Positions 26,458 through 35,654 are shown, numbered from the stretch's first letter. The stretch is 64,000 nt of DNA from Methanomicrobiales archaeon HGW-Methanomicrobiales-3 (GCA_002839605.1 PGYK01000003.1:160229-224228), one strand, 5' to 3'. The notes: generated by a model not told the origin, from the letters alone. A program made the numbers and translations.

Positions 26458-27624
26458 ATGGCCACAAGGATTCAACGAACTAAAAAAGAAATGGGACAAA
26501 AACCTCGTAATCAAAAATTCACATTTAAGAAACCAGTATCTGAAGGGATTCCTTGGAAAAAATTTTCTGAGATCGAGATTCAAGCAATTCTCAAACATCA
26601 TTTTGAGATACTTGGTTTTGATGTAATTTGGCGACATAAGCATGATTCTGCCAACGAGAAAGGTATCGATTTAGAATGTATTCGAAAAGCAGATAAGAAA
26701 AAAATTATTATTGCGGTAAAAATCAAACCGTTGAAAAATGATATTGCCCAAGTGTTAGAATTAACAAATTCGAGAGCAGATCAAAAAATCTATGTCCATA
26801 TTAATGGGACCGCTCAAAGTTTCCGTGATCTTTCAGAGCAATACGGATCTGATATTGAATTCTGGGATCCAAATAAACTGGAAGAAAAATTGGAAGAATC
26901 GAATCTCACTCTTATTTTGAAAATAAATAATTCATGTACTTCAAACGCGATTCATGACATTACAAAAATTCTGGAAAAAACAATCAATACGATACCTAAG
27001 CAAGAGTTCCCTCAACCGACCGCAGAAGTAATGGAAACCTTGTGGGGGATGAAAAATCGAGCGGTAAGTGTTAATAAATGCGCTCGAATGACGCAAATCA
27101 TGTTTGAACATCCAGAAAATTTTGGTAACCTGAATAATAATCAAGTTCTGGATCTTGTCCTTTGGTGCCATGACCATATTTCTTCGGCATTAGATTCATT
27201 GCTGGACGGTTTCAAATCCCAATCATCAGATATGAAGGCCATCATCTATCATACCCATAAAGTAACTAGCGTTAGATCTAATTGGCGAAATTTAAAATTC
27301 TTTGATTTGGGTCTGATACCAGGAAATGTTGAATCGATGATCGGAGAAACATCAGTCACATTAACAGATAATGACATTGATCTTCATGATGAAATTCCAA
27401 AAGAAAAAATAGATGATAATACATCAACACAAATTTTCAAAAATGCTGCTGGTGAATTCTGTGCTATCGCAATCTGGGCTGATGCGTTGGAAGACACTGT
27501 TGATTTCATTCATGAAGGGTGTATGAATAGAATATTCCTTCCTAGTCCTCAAAAAGTAAAAACCGACAAGATGAAAGAAATTCAACGACGAGCTCGTGAA
27601 AAGAAATTCACACTCCCCATTTAA
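26458..27624 (+). CDS. hypothetical protein with PD-(D/E)xK nuclease-like N-terminal domain
   Basis: 388 residues from ATG 26458; an in-frame ATG at 26365, directly after the transglutaminase stop, would add 31 residues. The N-terminal part (about 40-150) looks like an Mrr-type restriction fold: ILKHHFEILGFDVIWR, then GIDLEC and KKIIIAVKIK. The usual Glu/Gln before Lys is replaced by Val, so activity is doubtful. The C-terminal half (about 190-385) is helical and unrecognised. AT-rich, part of the island at 23.3-27.7 kb. Function could be defence-related, but this is inference from fold and place. Confidence 0.55.
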   Translation: MATRIQRTKKEMGQKPRNQKFTFKKPVSEGIPWKKFSEIEIQAILKHHFEILGFDVIWRHKHDSANEKGIDLECIRKADKKKIIIAVKIKPLKNDIAQVLELTNSRADQKIYVHINGTAQSFRDLSEQYGSDIEFWDPNKLEEKLEESNLTLILKINNSCTSNAIHDITKILEKTINTIPKQEFPQPTAEVMETLWGMKNRAVSVNKCARMTQIMFEHPENFGNLNNNQVLDLVLWCHDHISSALDSLLDGFKSQSSDMKAIIYHTHKVTSVRSNWRNLKFFDLGLIPGNVESMIGETSVTLTDNDIDLHDEIPKEKIDDNTSTQIFKNAAGEFCAIAIWADALEDTVDFIHEGCMNRIFLPSPQKVKTDKMKEIQRRAREKKFTLPI

Positions 27625-27729
27625 CTGCCCTTCATCCATTTTAATTCCAACAAATTCTTTCCATCAAGATCAGCATGAAATCGGCGCATTCAAAATAAAT
27701 TCATAACCAGACCCCGCCCGGAAAAAAGC

Positions 27730-28112
27730 CAATCGCAATCGCGACCCTGATCGAAAAACAATTCCGTATCAATCAAACCTTGATCTGAAAATTTTCATCA
27801 AACCCTGCTTGAAAAATTCCGGGCAGACCTTGATTGAAATTTTTTCAGCAGACTCTGGTTGAAAAACCGGCACCAAGAACCACGCACCGACGGAGATGCG
27901 CTCTCTAGCCTGTTGCACAGAGGGTTAACATTTCCCAACCACACCTTAATTGAAATTTTTTCAGCAGACCCTGCTTAAAATTTTTTCATCAAACCTTGTT
28001 TGGAAATTTTTCACCGCGATCATGATCTCGATTGAAAAACAAATCCGGATCAATCGAACCCTGATAAAAAAAATTTACCGGACCATAATTGAAAAAAAAA
28101 TCAGCCGCCCCC
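27730..28112 (+). repeat. 383-bp long direct repeat, copy 1
   Basis: Matches 31241-31622 along its length in the same orientation, with many substitutions. It is composed of degenerate tandem units of about 25 bp (consensus near CAGACCTTGATTGAAAATTT), plus a central unique stretch (CCGGCACCAAGAACC...GGTTAAC) conserved in both copies. The ends carry related CGCGA...GAAAAACAA...GGATCAA blocks. No long ORF and no transposase. The two copies bracket a segment of about 3.1 kb. Confidence 0.8.
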
Positions 28113-28767
28113 ACTCCTTAACCCCACGCCGTAACTACCCCACCCCCAAACCCCCATTTTCCCGTCCCGGCCCACCCCCAATCCGGCCACGCTACGGGCT
28201 CCGTTGTACGGGTTTTCCGGAACGGAGCCCCATACGGGCCCGGACCCGGATCCGCCAACCCCTTGTTTGATCGAAAACTCCTGGAGGATCTCACGAAACA
28301 GGGGGTCCGGATGAGCGGCTACGACGGGGGACCCTCCGGAATGCAGCAATTCTCCGACGGGGGAATGGGGCGCTCCGTCGGAGGCGGGGCCGGAAAAGGG
28401 GGGTTCCTTTCGATCCGGCCCAGTATACCACGATCCGGCCTGAGATCGGCCCTCCAATTGCATCCAATAAGACATTTTTTGTTCTCCGACGTTGGAAAAA
28501 CCAATCGGAGCCCGTATCGGGCAGAAAAATCTCGTTATTGTACCGTTTTTTTCCGAATCAGGTACTTTTTTCGTACCGGGGGGTGTCCAGGGCGGGGGTC
28601 TCCGACGGAGATGGGGAGGGGGAAAAGGGTATCTTTCCCGGGGGATCCCGGCACGAGGGTACTGTTGGGTACCATCGGAGAAAAACGAAAGGAGGTAACG
28701 GGGTGCTTTTCCTGATGACTTTACAGCGTTATCATCCAAATAAAAAGAGTGAAGGGTGGCCCGGAAT
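28113..28767. other. gene-free hairpin-rich stretch
   Basis: No credible gene was found in about 650 bp. It holds strong inverted repeats: GGGCTCCGTT (28196-28205) with AACGGAGCCC (28221-28230), and CTCCGACGG (28352-28360) with CCGTCGGAG (28375-28383). Several more CTCCGACG or TCGGAG motifs lie at about 28487, 28510, 28594 and 28675, along with C-runs and G-runs on opposite halves. Long ORFs here run through the repeat and lack start signals. It may encode a structured RNA or be decayed sequence. Confidence 0.4.
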
Positions 28768-29586
28768 TTACTCCGGATATTCAACACCCGGATTTTTCCG
28801 GGAAATGATCAGAAGAGTCCCGAGTATTGCACCAAGGCAGATGACGGTCGTAAATCCGGGAGCGGGTTTTGTTTTTGGTTCCAGTATGAAATCAACGGTA
28901 TTGACATTTTGTTTAAAGGTCATTTCCCTTGTAACATTTACATACCCATTTTTTTCCACACTGATTTTCTGGTTGAATCCATGTGCGTCGTTGATACGAT
29001 ACGAACCATCAGCTTCAGATTGTACGATAACCGTTTTTGTATCATAGACCCTGAAAAATTCCGTTCGGATTGTCGCCCCATCTATGGGATGGCCGTCCGG
29101 TGTTGTTATCTTCCCGGATATGGTAATTCTGGGGGGTAGATCTGGCATCCCGGTTTCAACTCTGATATTCCGTGTCCGGAAAACCTGATCCCCGGCAATA
29201 TCAGTAACGGTGACAACGATTCTGTCTAAGCCCTTTGCTACAACAACGTCACAACTGAATGAGGATTGATTGCCACAGTTGGTTGATCCCTCACTGGAAC
29301 TGACGATAATAGACTGTAATGGTACCGGGCTTTTCACCGTACCGGTCACCCAGATGCGGTGAGGAACGACATCCAATAAAAAGAACTCATTTTCCTGAGG
29401 AGTGGTGATGTCAATAATTAGTGTTGAATCACCGGCAGGAACTGCCGGAGTCACGACCCCTGATTGAGCGTTGATTCCGGGAGTTATCATCATTAGGACG
29501 ATAAGGACGGGCAGGGTGTATTTAATGGCCCGGGAAAAAAAATTGAAATCAGGGGGAGCTGTCAAATGGATCAAGCGTTCCGTCAT
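28768..29586 (-). CDS. secreted protein with carboxypeptidase-regulatory-like domain and PGF-CTERM-like tail
   Basis: About 272 residues from ATG 29586 (29592 and 29607 are alternatives; GGGGAG lies 3-9 nt before the first two). A signal helix (YTLPVLIVLMMITPGINA) is followed by a beta domain with two Cys, then a carboxypeptidase-regulatory-like domain (ISGKITTPDGHPIDGATI...ADGSYRI). The C-terminus is PAPGF followed by a hydrophobic helix and a basic tail, resembling the PGF-CTERM sorting signal recognised by archaeosortase. The start overlaps the end of the metalloprotease gene, so the two are an operon. Likely a surface accessory of the upstream protease. Confidence 0.75.
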   Translation of the reverse strand: MTERLIHLTAPPDFNFFSRAIKYTLPVLIVLMMITPGINAQSGVVTPAVPAGDSTLIIDITTPQENEFFLLDVVPHRIWVTGTVKSPVPLQSIIVSSSEGSTNCGNQSSFSCDVVVAKGLDRIVVTVTDIAGDQVFRTRNIRVETGMPDLPPRITISGKITTPDGHPIDGATIRTEFFRVYDTKTVIVQSEADGSYRINDAHGFNQKISVEKNGYVNVTREMTFKQNVNTVDFILEPKTKPAPGFTTVICLGAILGTLLIISRKNPGVEYPE

Positions 29587-30871
29587 TATCATGATCTCCC
29601 CATCCAATGAACCGTTTCGTTGACAGGCTTATCACGGTTTCGCCCAGATCCCGCATCACGCTGGTTGTTGATCCGGAACCACAGGATACGTGGTTGGTGT
29701 TAGTGTAGAACTGCTGCATTGGATCAACTGCAAGAATACTAACTCCGTTGCACGTACTTGATCCCGCATATTCGTCAAGTGCCCCATAAAGGTGCAGTGC
29801 CTCATGTTCATAGTGGAATTGTGTTGCGAAATGAACTGCGCTGTCTGATCCGAGCCACCAGTATCCTATTGCTGCTTTATCTGCATATCCCTGATCGGGA
29901 CCTACTGCATATGAACGGGTTACATCATGCGTGACGAACATCAGTATTACCGAATCTGCATCCGCATAGATCTTTATTGCCCGGGCCATATCATCGGTAT
30001 ATCTGCCGTCGCTGTTACTGTCTGCGTAGCCAAGGTTTTGCGCAGCCCGTTCCATCCATCCTGAAGGACCCCATGCATTGCTGTTATCCCCGGTATTTTG
30101 TCCGCTCACGGTAACAGAATACATTCCTACGGAACTTTCAACACCGGCTCTTGAATCGGCCTGGTTTTTAATATGATTTGTCCCCATCCAGGCATCGTAC
30201 CAAGCGTCATCTTTATGTGAGTCTCTCCAGACCCCCTCTTCACCAGGAATTTGGAAATCGGTAAAGACAAGTGCAGTGTACAGGTATCCTGTCGCGGAAG
30301 GTGCTGACTGAGTACTTGGACTTGCAGTAAGAACCATGGAAGATTTCTGCAATGTGGAGATTGCAGATTGGGAGGAGACCTGGTAATTTAGGTAATCCAG
30401 GCGCGTTTGCTCTTTTTGTGCTTTAACAAAAACTGCAGCCTGTTCACTCGTTATTCCAAGACCCCGTTGTAAGTCCCGGCTGAATTCTTCAGGATTGTTT
30501 ATCTCGTAATATTTTTCTGATTCGTCCCAATATTTTTTCAGGTCTCCGGCTTCCATTTTTTTGACACTGTCTTCTATCTGCTGCTGGGATAGTCCCCATT
30601 TCAATTTATTATTCCAGAAGGTCAGAAATGTGACGGGATCTGTAAGAATAAATGCTTCCTCAGAGAGTTGTGGAGGTCGTGCTTTTAATTCACTGATATC
30701 AACAGATTCAGGGGCGGGAACCGTAACTCCAACAATGTTTGCCTCATTACTATTTTCTTCCGCGCTCACTATCGGTACAATCGCCATCGCTGCCAGCAAG
30801 AGGGCCAGCAGGACGATGCTGATTTTGGGTAGTTGCATTCTTCTTTCACTTCCTTTGATGTTTTTTTGCAT
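29549..30871 (-). CDS. secreted metzincin-like zinc metalloprotease
   Basis: 440 residues (ATG 30838 would give 429). The signal peptide IVLLALLLAAMAIVPIVSA is followed by a helical pro-region (about 40-190) and a catalytic domain. The zinc motif is HEALHLYGALDEY at 356-368: HExxHxxGxxD, the metzincin form with Asp as third ligand. A Cys pair (SSTCNG, NHVSCGSG) may form a disulfide. The C-terminus GDHDNDGTLDPFDS looks like a calcium-binding loop. GGAG precedes ATG 30871 and GGAAG precedes 30838. It leads a two-gene operon. Substrate unknown. Confidence 0.75.
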   Translation of the reverse strand: MQKNIKGSERRMQLPKISIVLLALLLAAMAIVPIVSAEENSNEANIVGVTVPAPESVDISELKARPPQLSEEAFILTDPVTFLTFWNNKLKWGLSQQQIEDSVKKMEAGDLKKYWDESEKYYEINNPEEFSRDLQRGLGITSEQAAVFVKAQKEQTRLDYLNYQVSSQSAISTLQKSSMVLTASPSTQSAPSATGYLYTALVFTDFQIPGEEGVWRDSHKDDAWYDAWMGTNHIKNQADSRAGVESSVGMYSVTVSGQNTGDNSNAWGPSGWMERAAQNLGYADSNSDGRYTDDMARAIKIYADADSVILMFVTHDVTRSYAVGPDQGYADKAAIGYWWLGSDSAVHFATQFHYEHEALHLYGALDEYAGSSTCNGVSILAVDPMQQFYTNTNHVSCGSGSTTSVMRDLGETVISLSTKRFIGWGDHDNDGTLDPFDSSP

Positions 30872-31240
30872 ACGCTCCGCTCGAAATGCACGCAGAAAAC
30901 CTTCAAGAAGTACTGAAGATAATACTCACATGCCTACGGGCGGGCCGGGTTCATTTAGTCTGCTAACTTGGGTGGACCCGTCCTTTCACTTTTCCGGGAC
31001 AACCTGAAGCTGTCCACAATGATCGGTATAATTTAGTTGTATATATTATTTGTCGGTCAAAAATTTACACGTTTGAAAAAGCGAAAGGTACTCGGTGACA
31101 AAACGTTAATATGATGTAATAAAAAGTCCCCGAGAGGAATTTTCCGGCGTGAACGAAACTGCGCGGAGATCCGGAGTTTTTTCAACGATCCACCGTGTTC
31201 CTGGCAATCGTCATAAGTGGACTCCACGCCCCGAAAATTT

Positions 31241-31622
31241 CAATCGCGATCGCGACCCTGATCGAAAAACAATTCCGGATCAACCGGACCTTGATTTTAA
31301 AATTTTCATCAAACCCTGATTGAAAAATTTTAAGCAGACCTTGATTGAAAATTTTCAAGCAGACTCTGCCAGAAAAACCGGCACCAAGAACCTCGCACCG
31401 ATGGAGAAGCACTCGCAAGCCTGTTACACACCAGGTTAACTTTTCCCAACCACACCCTGATTGAAAATTTTTCAGCAGACTCTGCTCAAAATTTTTTCAT
31501 CAAACCTTGCCTGGAAATTTTTCACCGCGATCATGATCGCGATAGAAAAACAAACCCGGATCAATCAAATCCTGATTAAAAATTTTACCGGATCCTGGCT
31601 AAGAAAAATTCAGCCGCCCCCC
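31241..31622 (+). repeat. 383-bp long direct repeat, copy 2
   Basis: Second copy of the repeat at 27730-28112, same orientation and same order of tandem 25-bp units and central GGCACCAAGAACC...GGTTAAC block. Divergence between copies is scattered, so the duplication is not recent. The preceding 370 bp (30872-31240) is gene-free upstream sequence of the metalloprotease gene with AT-rich promoter-like tracts. The repeat ends about 40 bp before the broken MNT gene. Confidence 0.8.
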
Positions 31623-31659
31623 AGCCTCCCTGATATCGTCAAGAAAATGGAGATGGGAT

Positions 31660-31945
31660 CTACGCATAGACGACCTCACCAAGAATGTAGGGTTTCAGCC
31701 GCTTCTTGATCGACCCCTTCATGACAAGGTCGACCTTCTGCCCGAAGAGATCTTCTAAGTAAAATTTACAGCTCATGTAGTTGTCGAACGTTTTCTCGCC
31801 ATTCCGGAACGTGACCAGCACATCCACATCGCTGTCCGGCCGCTCCTCTTTCGCGAACGAATGAGCCGAAGATGCCGATCTTCGAGACACCGAACCGTTT
31901 CTTTATCTCCGGTTCGTGGTTCCGCAGGAGTGCAAGAGCATCCAT
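31660..31945 (-). pseudogene. frameshifted minimal nucleotidyltransferase (MNT)
   Basis: Translation from ATG 31945 gives MDALALLRNHEPEIKKRFGV, then KIGIFGSFVRE. One extra base in the run GCGAAAGAGG (near 31850) then shifts the frame, and the rest (EERPDSDVDVLVTF...KVDLVMKG...GEVVYA) continues in the other frame to a TAG stop. With the base removed the product would be a typical MNT antitoxin of about 95 residues with intact GSF and DVD motifs. No HEPN partner follows. A remnant toxin-antitoxin locus, or a sequencing error in the A run. Confidence 0.75.
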
Positions 31946-32012
31946 GATTCTCTGTGTCTATGGTTAACCGGGATGAATATTAATGCATTGACCTGACCGG
32001 ATCGATTGTTCA

Positions 32013-33638
32013 TTACGCTGAACTGGCAACAAGATATCCGCCATCTGATGTTGGTTTTACAGAATAAATCCTTGATAATCCTTCCCCGTTTTCGAAAAAC
32101 TCAATCATGAATACAATTCCCTGTCCGGACGGGCCCTCCACGCGTATCCGGGTCCTGTTCCCGGCATGCGGCTCGGTACTGAATGAAATATCAGGCACGA
32201 ACTGATGGCTGAATGAATCCGGCTTCATGGGAAGCAGCACCTCATTAATCACATTCCCCTGTGGATCGAGAAGAATTTTTTTCTCCCCTTCTCCCCGCAG
32301 GTTTACCTCAGTTGTCATGTTGCCGGATGGTAATATCGAATAGACAATCCCGTCATTCGTCTCCACAAAAGTTCTGTTCCAGAGATAATTGCCCTGGGAA
32401 TCAAGGGCTATGATGTAACTGCCGGCCTTTTCCGGATCCTGGTCAGCCACTGAACAACTGACAAGAATGTCTCCATTGGGTGACGGATATGCCCTCCTGC
32501 AGTTCACAAAATCCTTCTCACTCTTCTCCTACAGGATATTCCCCTGCCGGTCCGCAGCCAGCATCCACCCTTCAAAAGAATACCAACCGGGTTCTGAAGG
32601 ATTTCCTTTATGGACCTCCCCTGTCATCAGGTACCCCCCGCCTGGCAGCGATATACTGGACTGGACAACTGCATTTGGATACCGGTGATGCCACAATTCA
32701 TTCCCCGCTGCATCCAGCCGGATAACAAATCCATCAGCCATGATAACCGTATACTCCTCCGCTGTCGGCAGCACGTCCTGGAGAGCGCCAAGGTTTGTCT
32801 CCCGATAAGCAAAAGTACCCCGCTGGAAATTCCAATCGGGATCGCCCGCTGTACTGAGTTTCATTACGTTCAGATCTGCATCTGTCAGGGCGGACGGCCG
32901 GAACATGCCCCCGATAATGAAACCCCCGTCAACAGACCGGCTCACGATAAGCGGGGAATCGCTGTACCCGCGAACCCGGGTCTGCCACTCCGTTGTCCCG
33001 ATTGTATCAATTTTTGTAAGAAGAGAATCCACGGAATCACCTGCTGGAGAAAACCCTGCATTTATGGGGGAAACCAGGAGGCTGAGGACAACCGGCCCCA
33101 CAAGGAAAGCGACAATGACACCCGCCAGCGCGAACATCAGGGTATCTCCATTCCGATAACGGTATGGAGTGGGTAATGCTGCAGTCGGCAAATACGGGTC
33201 TGTACCCCGGGCATGCGGGTTGAAACCGCCGTCCCGTTTCCGGATCCGACCTGCAAGAAAACTACCTGCCAGGATAAGTGCAGGGACGAGTACCGACACT
33301 ACCGGAATAATCCCGGCAAAATCCTTTCCGGCAGTATTCTTCTGGATGGTCACTGAAGAATCAAGAAAGATGATTCCGAAGACCGCCAGGGCTGCCATGG
33401 TTATGATCGTGATCTTGTCCGGGTATTTCACGAGGAGAAACGCGAGGATCGTTGGGATGAGGAATTTTATGAACAGAAGTATACCTGCGGAGAAACCCTC
33501 CAGCCGGGTACCAAAAAACCAGGTTTCCCAGTTGATAACAAATAAAAAAATGAAGGAGACCGATGAAAACAGGAAAAGGCCAAGGAGGCTATAGTGAAAG
33601 ATTGTATCAATCGTGTCTGTTTCCGGTTTTATCATCAT
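32013..33638 (-). pseudogene. membrane-anchored beta-propeller-like protein interrupted by an in-frame amber codon
   Basis: One reading frame of 541 codons. The N-terminal half has five to six hydrophobic segments (residues 1-215). The C-terminal half has PQQ/WD-like repeats with endings such as DAAGNELWHHRYPN and DSQGNYLWNRTF. Codon 370 (32529-32531) is TAG, exactly where the repeat pattern expects Trp (QGNIL-stop-EKSEK), so a single TGG to TAG change explains it. Both halves keep coding character. TAG is an ordinary stop elsewhere here (hisB, PHP gene), so pyrrolysine is unlikely. Either a recent pseudogene, a split gene or a sequencing error. Confidence 0.7.
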
Positions 33639-33810
33639 CTCAGGTCCGCTCCTTTATACACAATGATTGATCAGAAATAATAAAAGTATGATTTGGCCAT
33701 ATTTGAATTCCGATCCTGCAGCCCCTTAGGACGATTGCCGGTACCGAAGACCGCAGTTTTTGCATTTTTTCACTGGCTCTTCTGCCCGGCCCGTGCCGGA
33801 AATAACAGGA

Positions 33811-34323
33811 TTATCCCTTTCGTCTCATCATGCGAAAAAGGATCGCCAGGAGTCCGAGTGCAATGACGGTACATACCACAACAAAGACCGGGTCACTGCG
33901 GATTCCGGCCAAAAGCCCCCGGGCCCGGAAATCAATCACGGAAGGATATACCGGGTCCATAGAGTCTGACCAGGTCTCATTGGCACCGATGATCCAGATC
34001 GTGGTTATCTGCGTCGGATCATCACGCCCCGCGGATTTCCTGATCGAGAAGACCAGTTGTTTCCCGCAGGAATTGGCCGGTGGGAGGTGGACGGATTTGA
34101 AGTCCGCATTTATCTGTCCCTCGTGCCAGTTCCCGACTCCACATTCCTGAATAAATTCCATGATGATGGTATTGCCTTTCACGGTCGGGTGCAAATTCGT
34201 GAGAACTTCGACTGGTGCGCCCCCCATGCCGGGATAGATCGTAGGGGGCTCTGCTGCATACACCGTCCCGGGAACCATCGCGGTCACGAGGACGATGAGG
34301 AAAACAAGTGCAATCGATTTCAT
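33811..34323 (-). CDS. small secreted, C-terminally anchored protein
   Basis: 170 residues from ATG 34323 (the longer ORF start at 34371 adds residues before the signal peptide). The signal peptide ALVFLIVLVTAMVPGTVYA is followed by a beta-rich domain with two Cys, and a C-terminal membrane helix (VFVVVCTVIALGLLAILF) ending in RMMRRKG. It starts 10 bp after the stop of the transglutaminase-like fragment, so the two may be co-transcribed. I do not recognise a family. Confidence 0.68.
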   Translation of the reverse strand: MKSIALVFLIVLVTAMVPGTVYAAEPPTIYPGMGGAPVEVLTNLHPTVKGNTIIMEFIQECGVGNWHEGQINADFKSVHLPPANSCGKQLVFSIRKSAGRDDPTQITTIWIIGANETWSDSMDPVYPSVIDFRARGLLAGIRSDPVFVVVCTVIALGLLAILFRMMRRKG

Positions 34324-34333
34324 AAAAAAAAGG

Positions 34334-34690
34334 TTAGTTGTATCCTGGCAGTTCTCCAAACGGCTCAGCAATCATATCTTCATACCTCAACAGTCCATCC
34401 CCGGCGGGATCCGCAGTATACCGGTTGTCATCTGCATCGGTGTACTTAATCAGGTTCATATGAGTATTGTTTCCCATTTTATAAACCTGCGCGTTATTGA
34501 AGACATTCCAGGTGGGGTCGGAATGGATCCATGCACCTGCTATACGGTTTTCAAGGATAGCATGCCCATACGAATAGCCGGTTTCATTTCTCCAGGTGAT
34601 GCCGAGGAACCGTGACGGGCATCCATCCATGCAACCATGACGTACCGCGAGCATCCCGAATACCGGAAATTTCCCCGCAATGAAAATCAC
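34334..34690 (-). pseudogene. truncated transglutaminase-like fragment
   Basis: At most 118 residues, from a GTG without ribosome site. It contains the His and Asp parts of a transglutaminase-like site (YSYGHAILEN and WIHSDPTWN) but no GxCxE-type Cys nucleophile region or signal peptide. The N-terminal half of the usual domain therefore seems missing, cut at about 34690 where a divergent lipoprotein gene begins. It could instead be a short functional variant starting at the internal ATG, but loss of the nucleophile argues for a remnant. Confidence 0.45.
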
Positions 34691-34817
34691 GGGCCGGAAA
34701 ATTCATCGTGCAGGATATTTTGCAGCACCTCTTCAGGAAAAACCCTTATGGAAATTTCCCTGCAAAAATTTTCCAGAAAAGAAATTTTATTATCATCCCC
34801 GCTCGCATCGTGTATGC

Positions 34818-35654
34818 ATGACATCCGTAAAACGTACCGGGCGGCATCTGCCCGGCCTTATCGCACTGGGCATCCTGCTCGTGCTCCTTGCATTCACCGC
34901 TGGCTGTACCCAGCAGACCGCACCACCCGCAACCGCCACGCAGGCCCCGGCTGGCATGGCAAACCCGGCATCAGTCGCCTGCGGTGAAGCCGGCGGAGTG
35001 ACCGAGATTCTGACCGATGCAACCGGCGGCCAGTACGGCATGTGCACGTTTCCGAATGGAACTTCCTGCGAAGAGTGGGCACTCTTCCGTGGCGAAGGCT
35101 GCAATGCCGGTGTGACCACGGCAACCACGACCGCTCCTGCAATCGGCATGGCAAACCCGGCCTCGGTTGCCTGCGGGGAAGCCGGCGGCAAGACGGAGAT
35201 CATGAAGGACGCGACCGGGGCAGAATACGGCATGTGCAAATTCCCGAACGGTACATCCTGCGAAGAGTGGGCACTCTATCGCGGTGAAGGGTGCACGAGC
35301 GGTGTGATCGGCACCGCAGGAGAGAAGAAGATGGTGACCTTCACGGATGCCGATAATGGCAAGACCGTCACGATAACCGAAGGCACAAAGTTTGCCGTCC
35401 AGCTTGCCGAGAACCCGACCACCGGCTTCCAGTGGAACGCAACCGTCTCGTCCGGCCTTGAGATCGTCTCAGACGACTACCAGACCGATGCCCATGCAGA
35501 AGGCATGGTCGGGGTCGGCGGCACCCGGATCTGGGTTGTCCAGGCAAAGGATACCGGAGACCAGAAGTTCTCCGCAACCTACAAACGCTCCTGGGAGACA
35601 ACGACCGGGGACGAGACCGCATTTGCGCTGAACGTGAAGATCGAAAAGGCGTAA
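34818..35654 (+). CDS. lipoprotein with two DUF333 repeats and a chagasin-like inhibitor domain
   Basis: A 278-residue lipoprotein starting at ATG 34818 (not 34680), just before the signal sequence. The lipobox is AFTAGC, with Cys at about 29. Two DUF333-type repeats (about 47-95 and 107-158) share MANPASVACGEAGG and PNGTSCEEWALxRGEGC. The C-terminal domain (about 165-278) matches chagasin/I42 cysteine-peptidase inhibitors: ENPTTGFQW in the first loop, GVGGTRIW in the second, and a late YKRSWE. Likely surface-located inhibitor of papain-like or related peptidases; target unknown. Confidence 0.83.
   Translation: MTSVKRTGRHLPGLIALGILLVLLAFTAGCTQQTAPPATATQAPAGMANPASVACGEAGGVTEILTDATGGQYGMCTFPNGTSCEEWALFRGEGCNAGVTTATTTAPAIGMANPASVACGEAGGKTEIMKDATGAEYGMCKFPNGTSCEEWALYRGEGCTSGVIGTAGEKKMVTFTDADNGKTVTITEGTKFAVQLAENPTTGFQWNATVSSGLEIVSDDYQTDAHAEGMVGVGGTRIWVVQAKDTGDQKFSATYKRSWETTTGDETAFALNVKIEKA

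Noticed and set aside
27730-28112. Possible CRISPR array because units contain GATTGAAA as in archaeal CRISPR repeats
   Set aside because: Units of about 25 bp follow each other without unique spacers, vary in sequence, and no cas gene is near. The whole block is duplicated instead.
28101-28787. 228-codon minus-strand ORF and overlapping plus ORFs in the hairpin-rich region
   Set aside because: They run through inverted repeats and the long repeat, are low-complexity in Gly/Pro/Arg, and lack ribosome sites.
32529-32531. Pyrrolysine decoding of the in-frame TAG
   Set aside because: TAG ends hisB and the PHP gene here, no pyl gene is in the window, and the repeat pattern predicts Trp at this codon.
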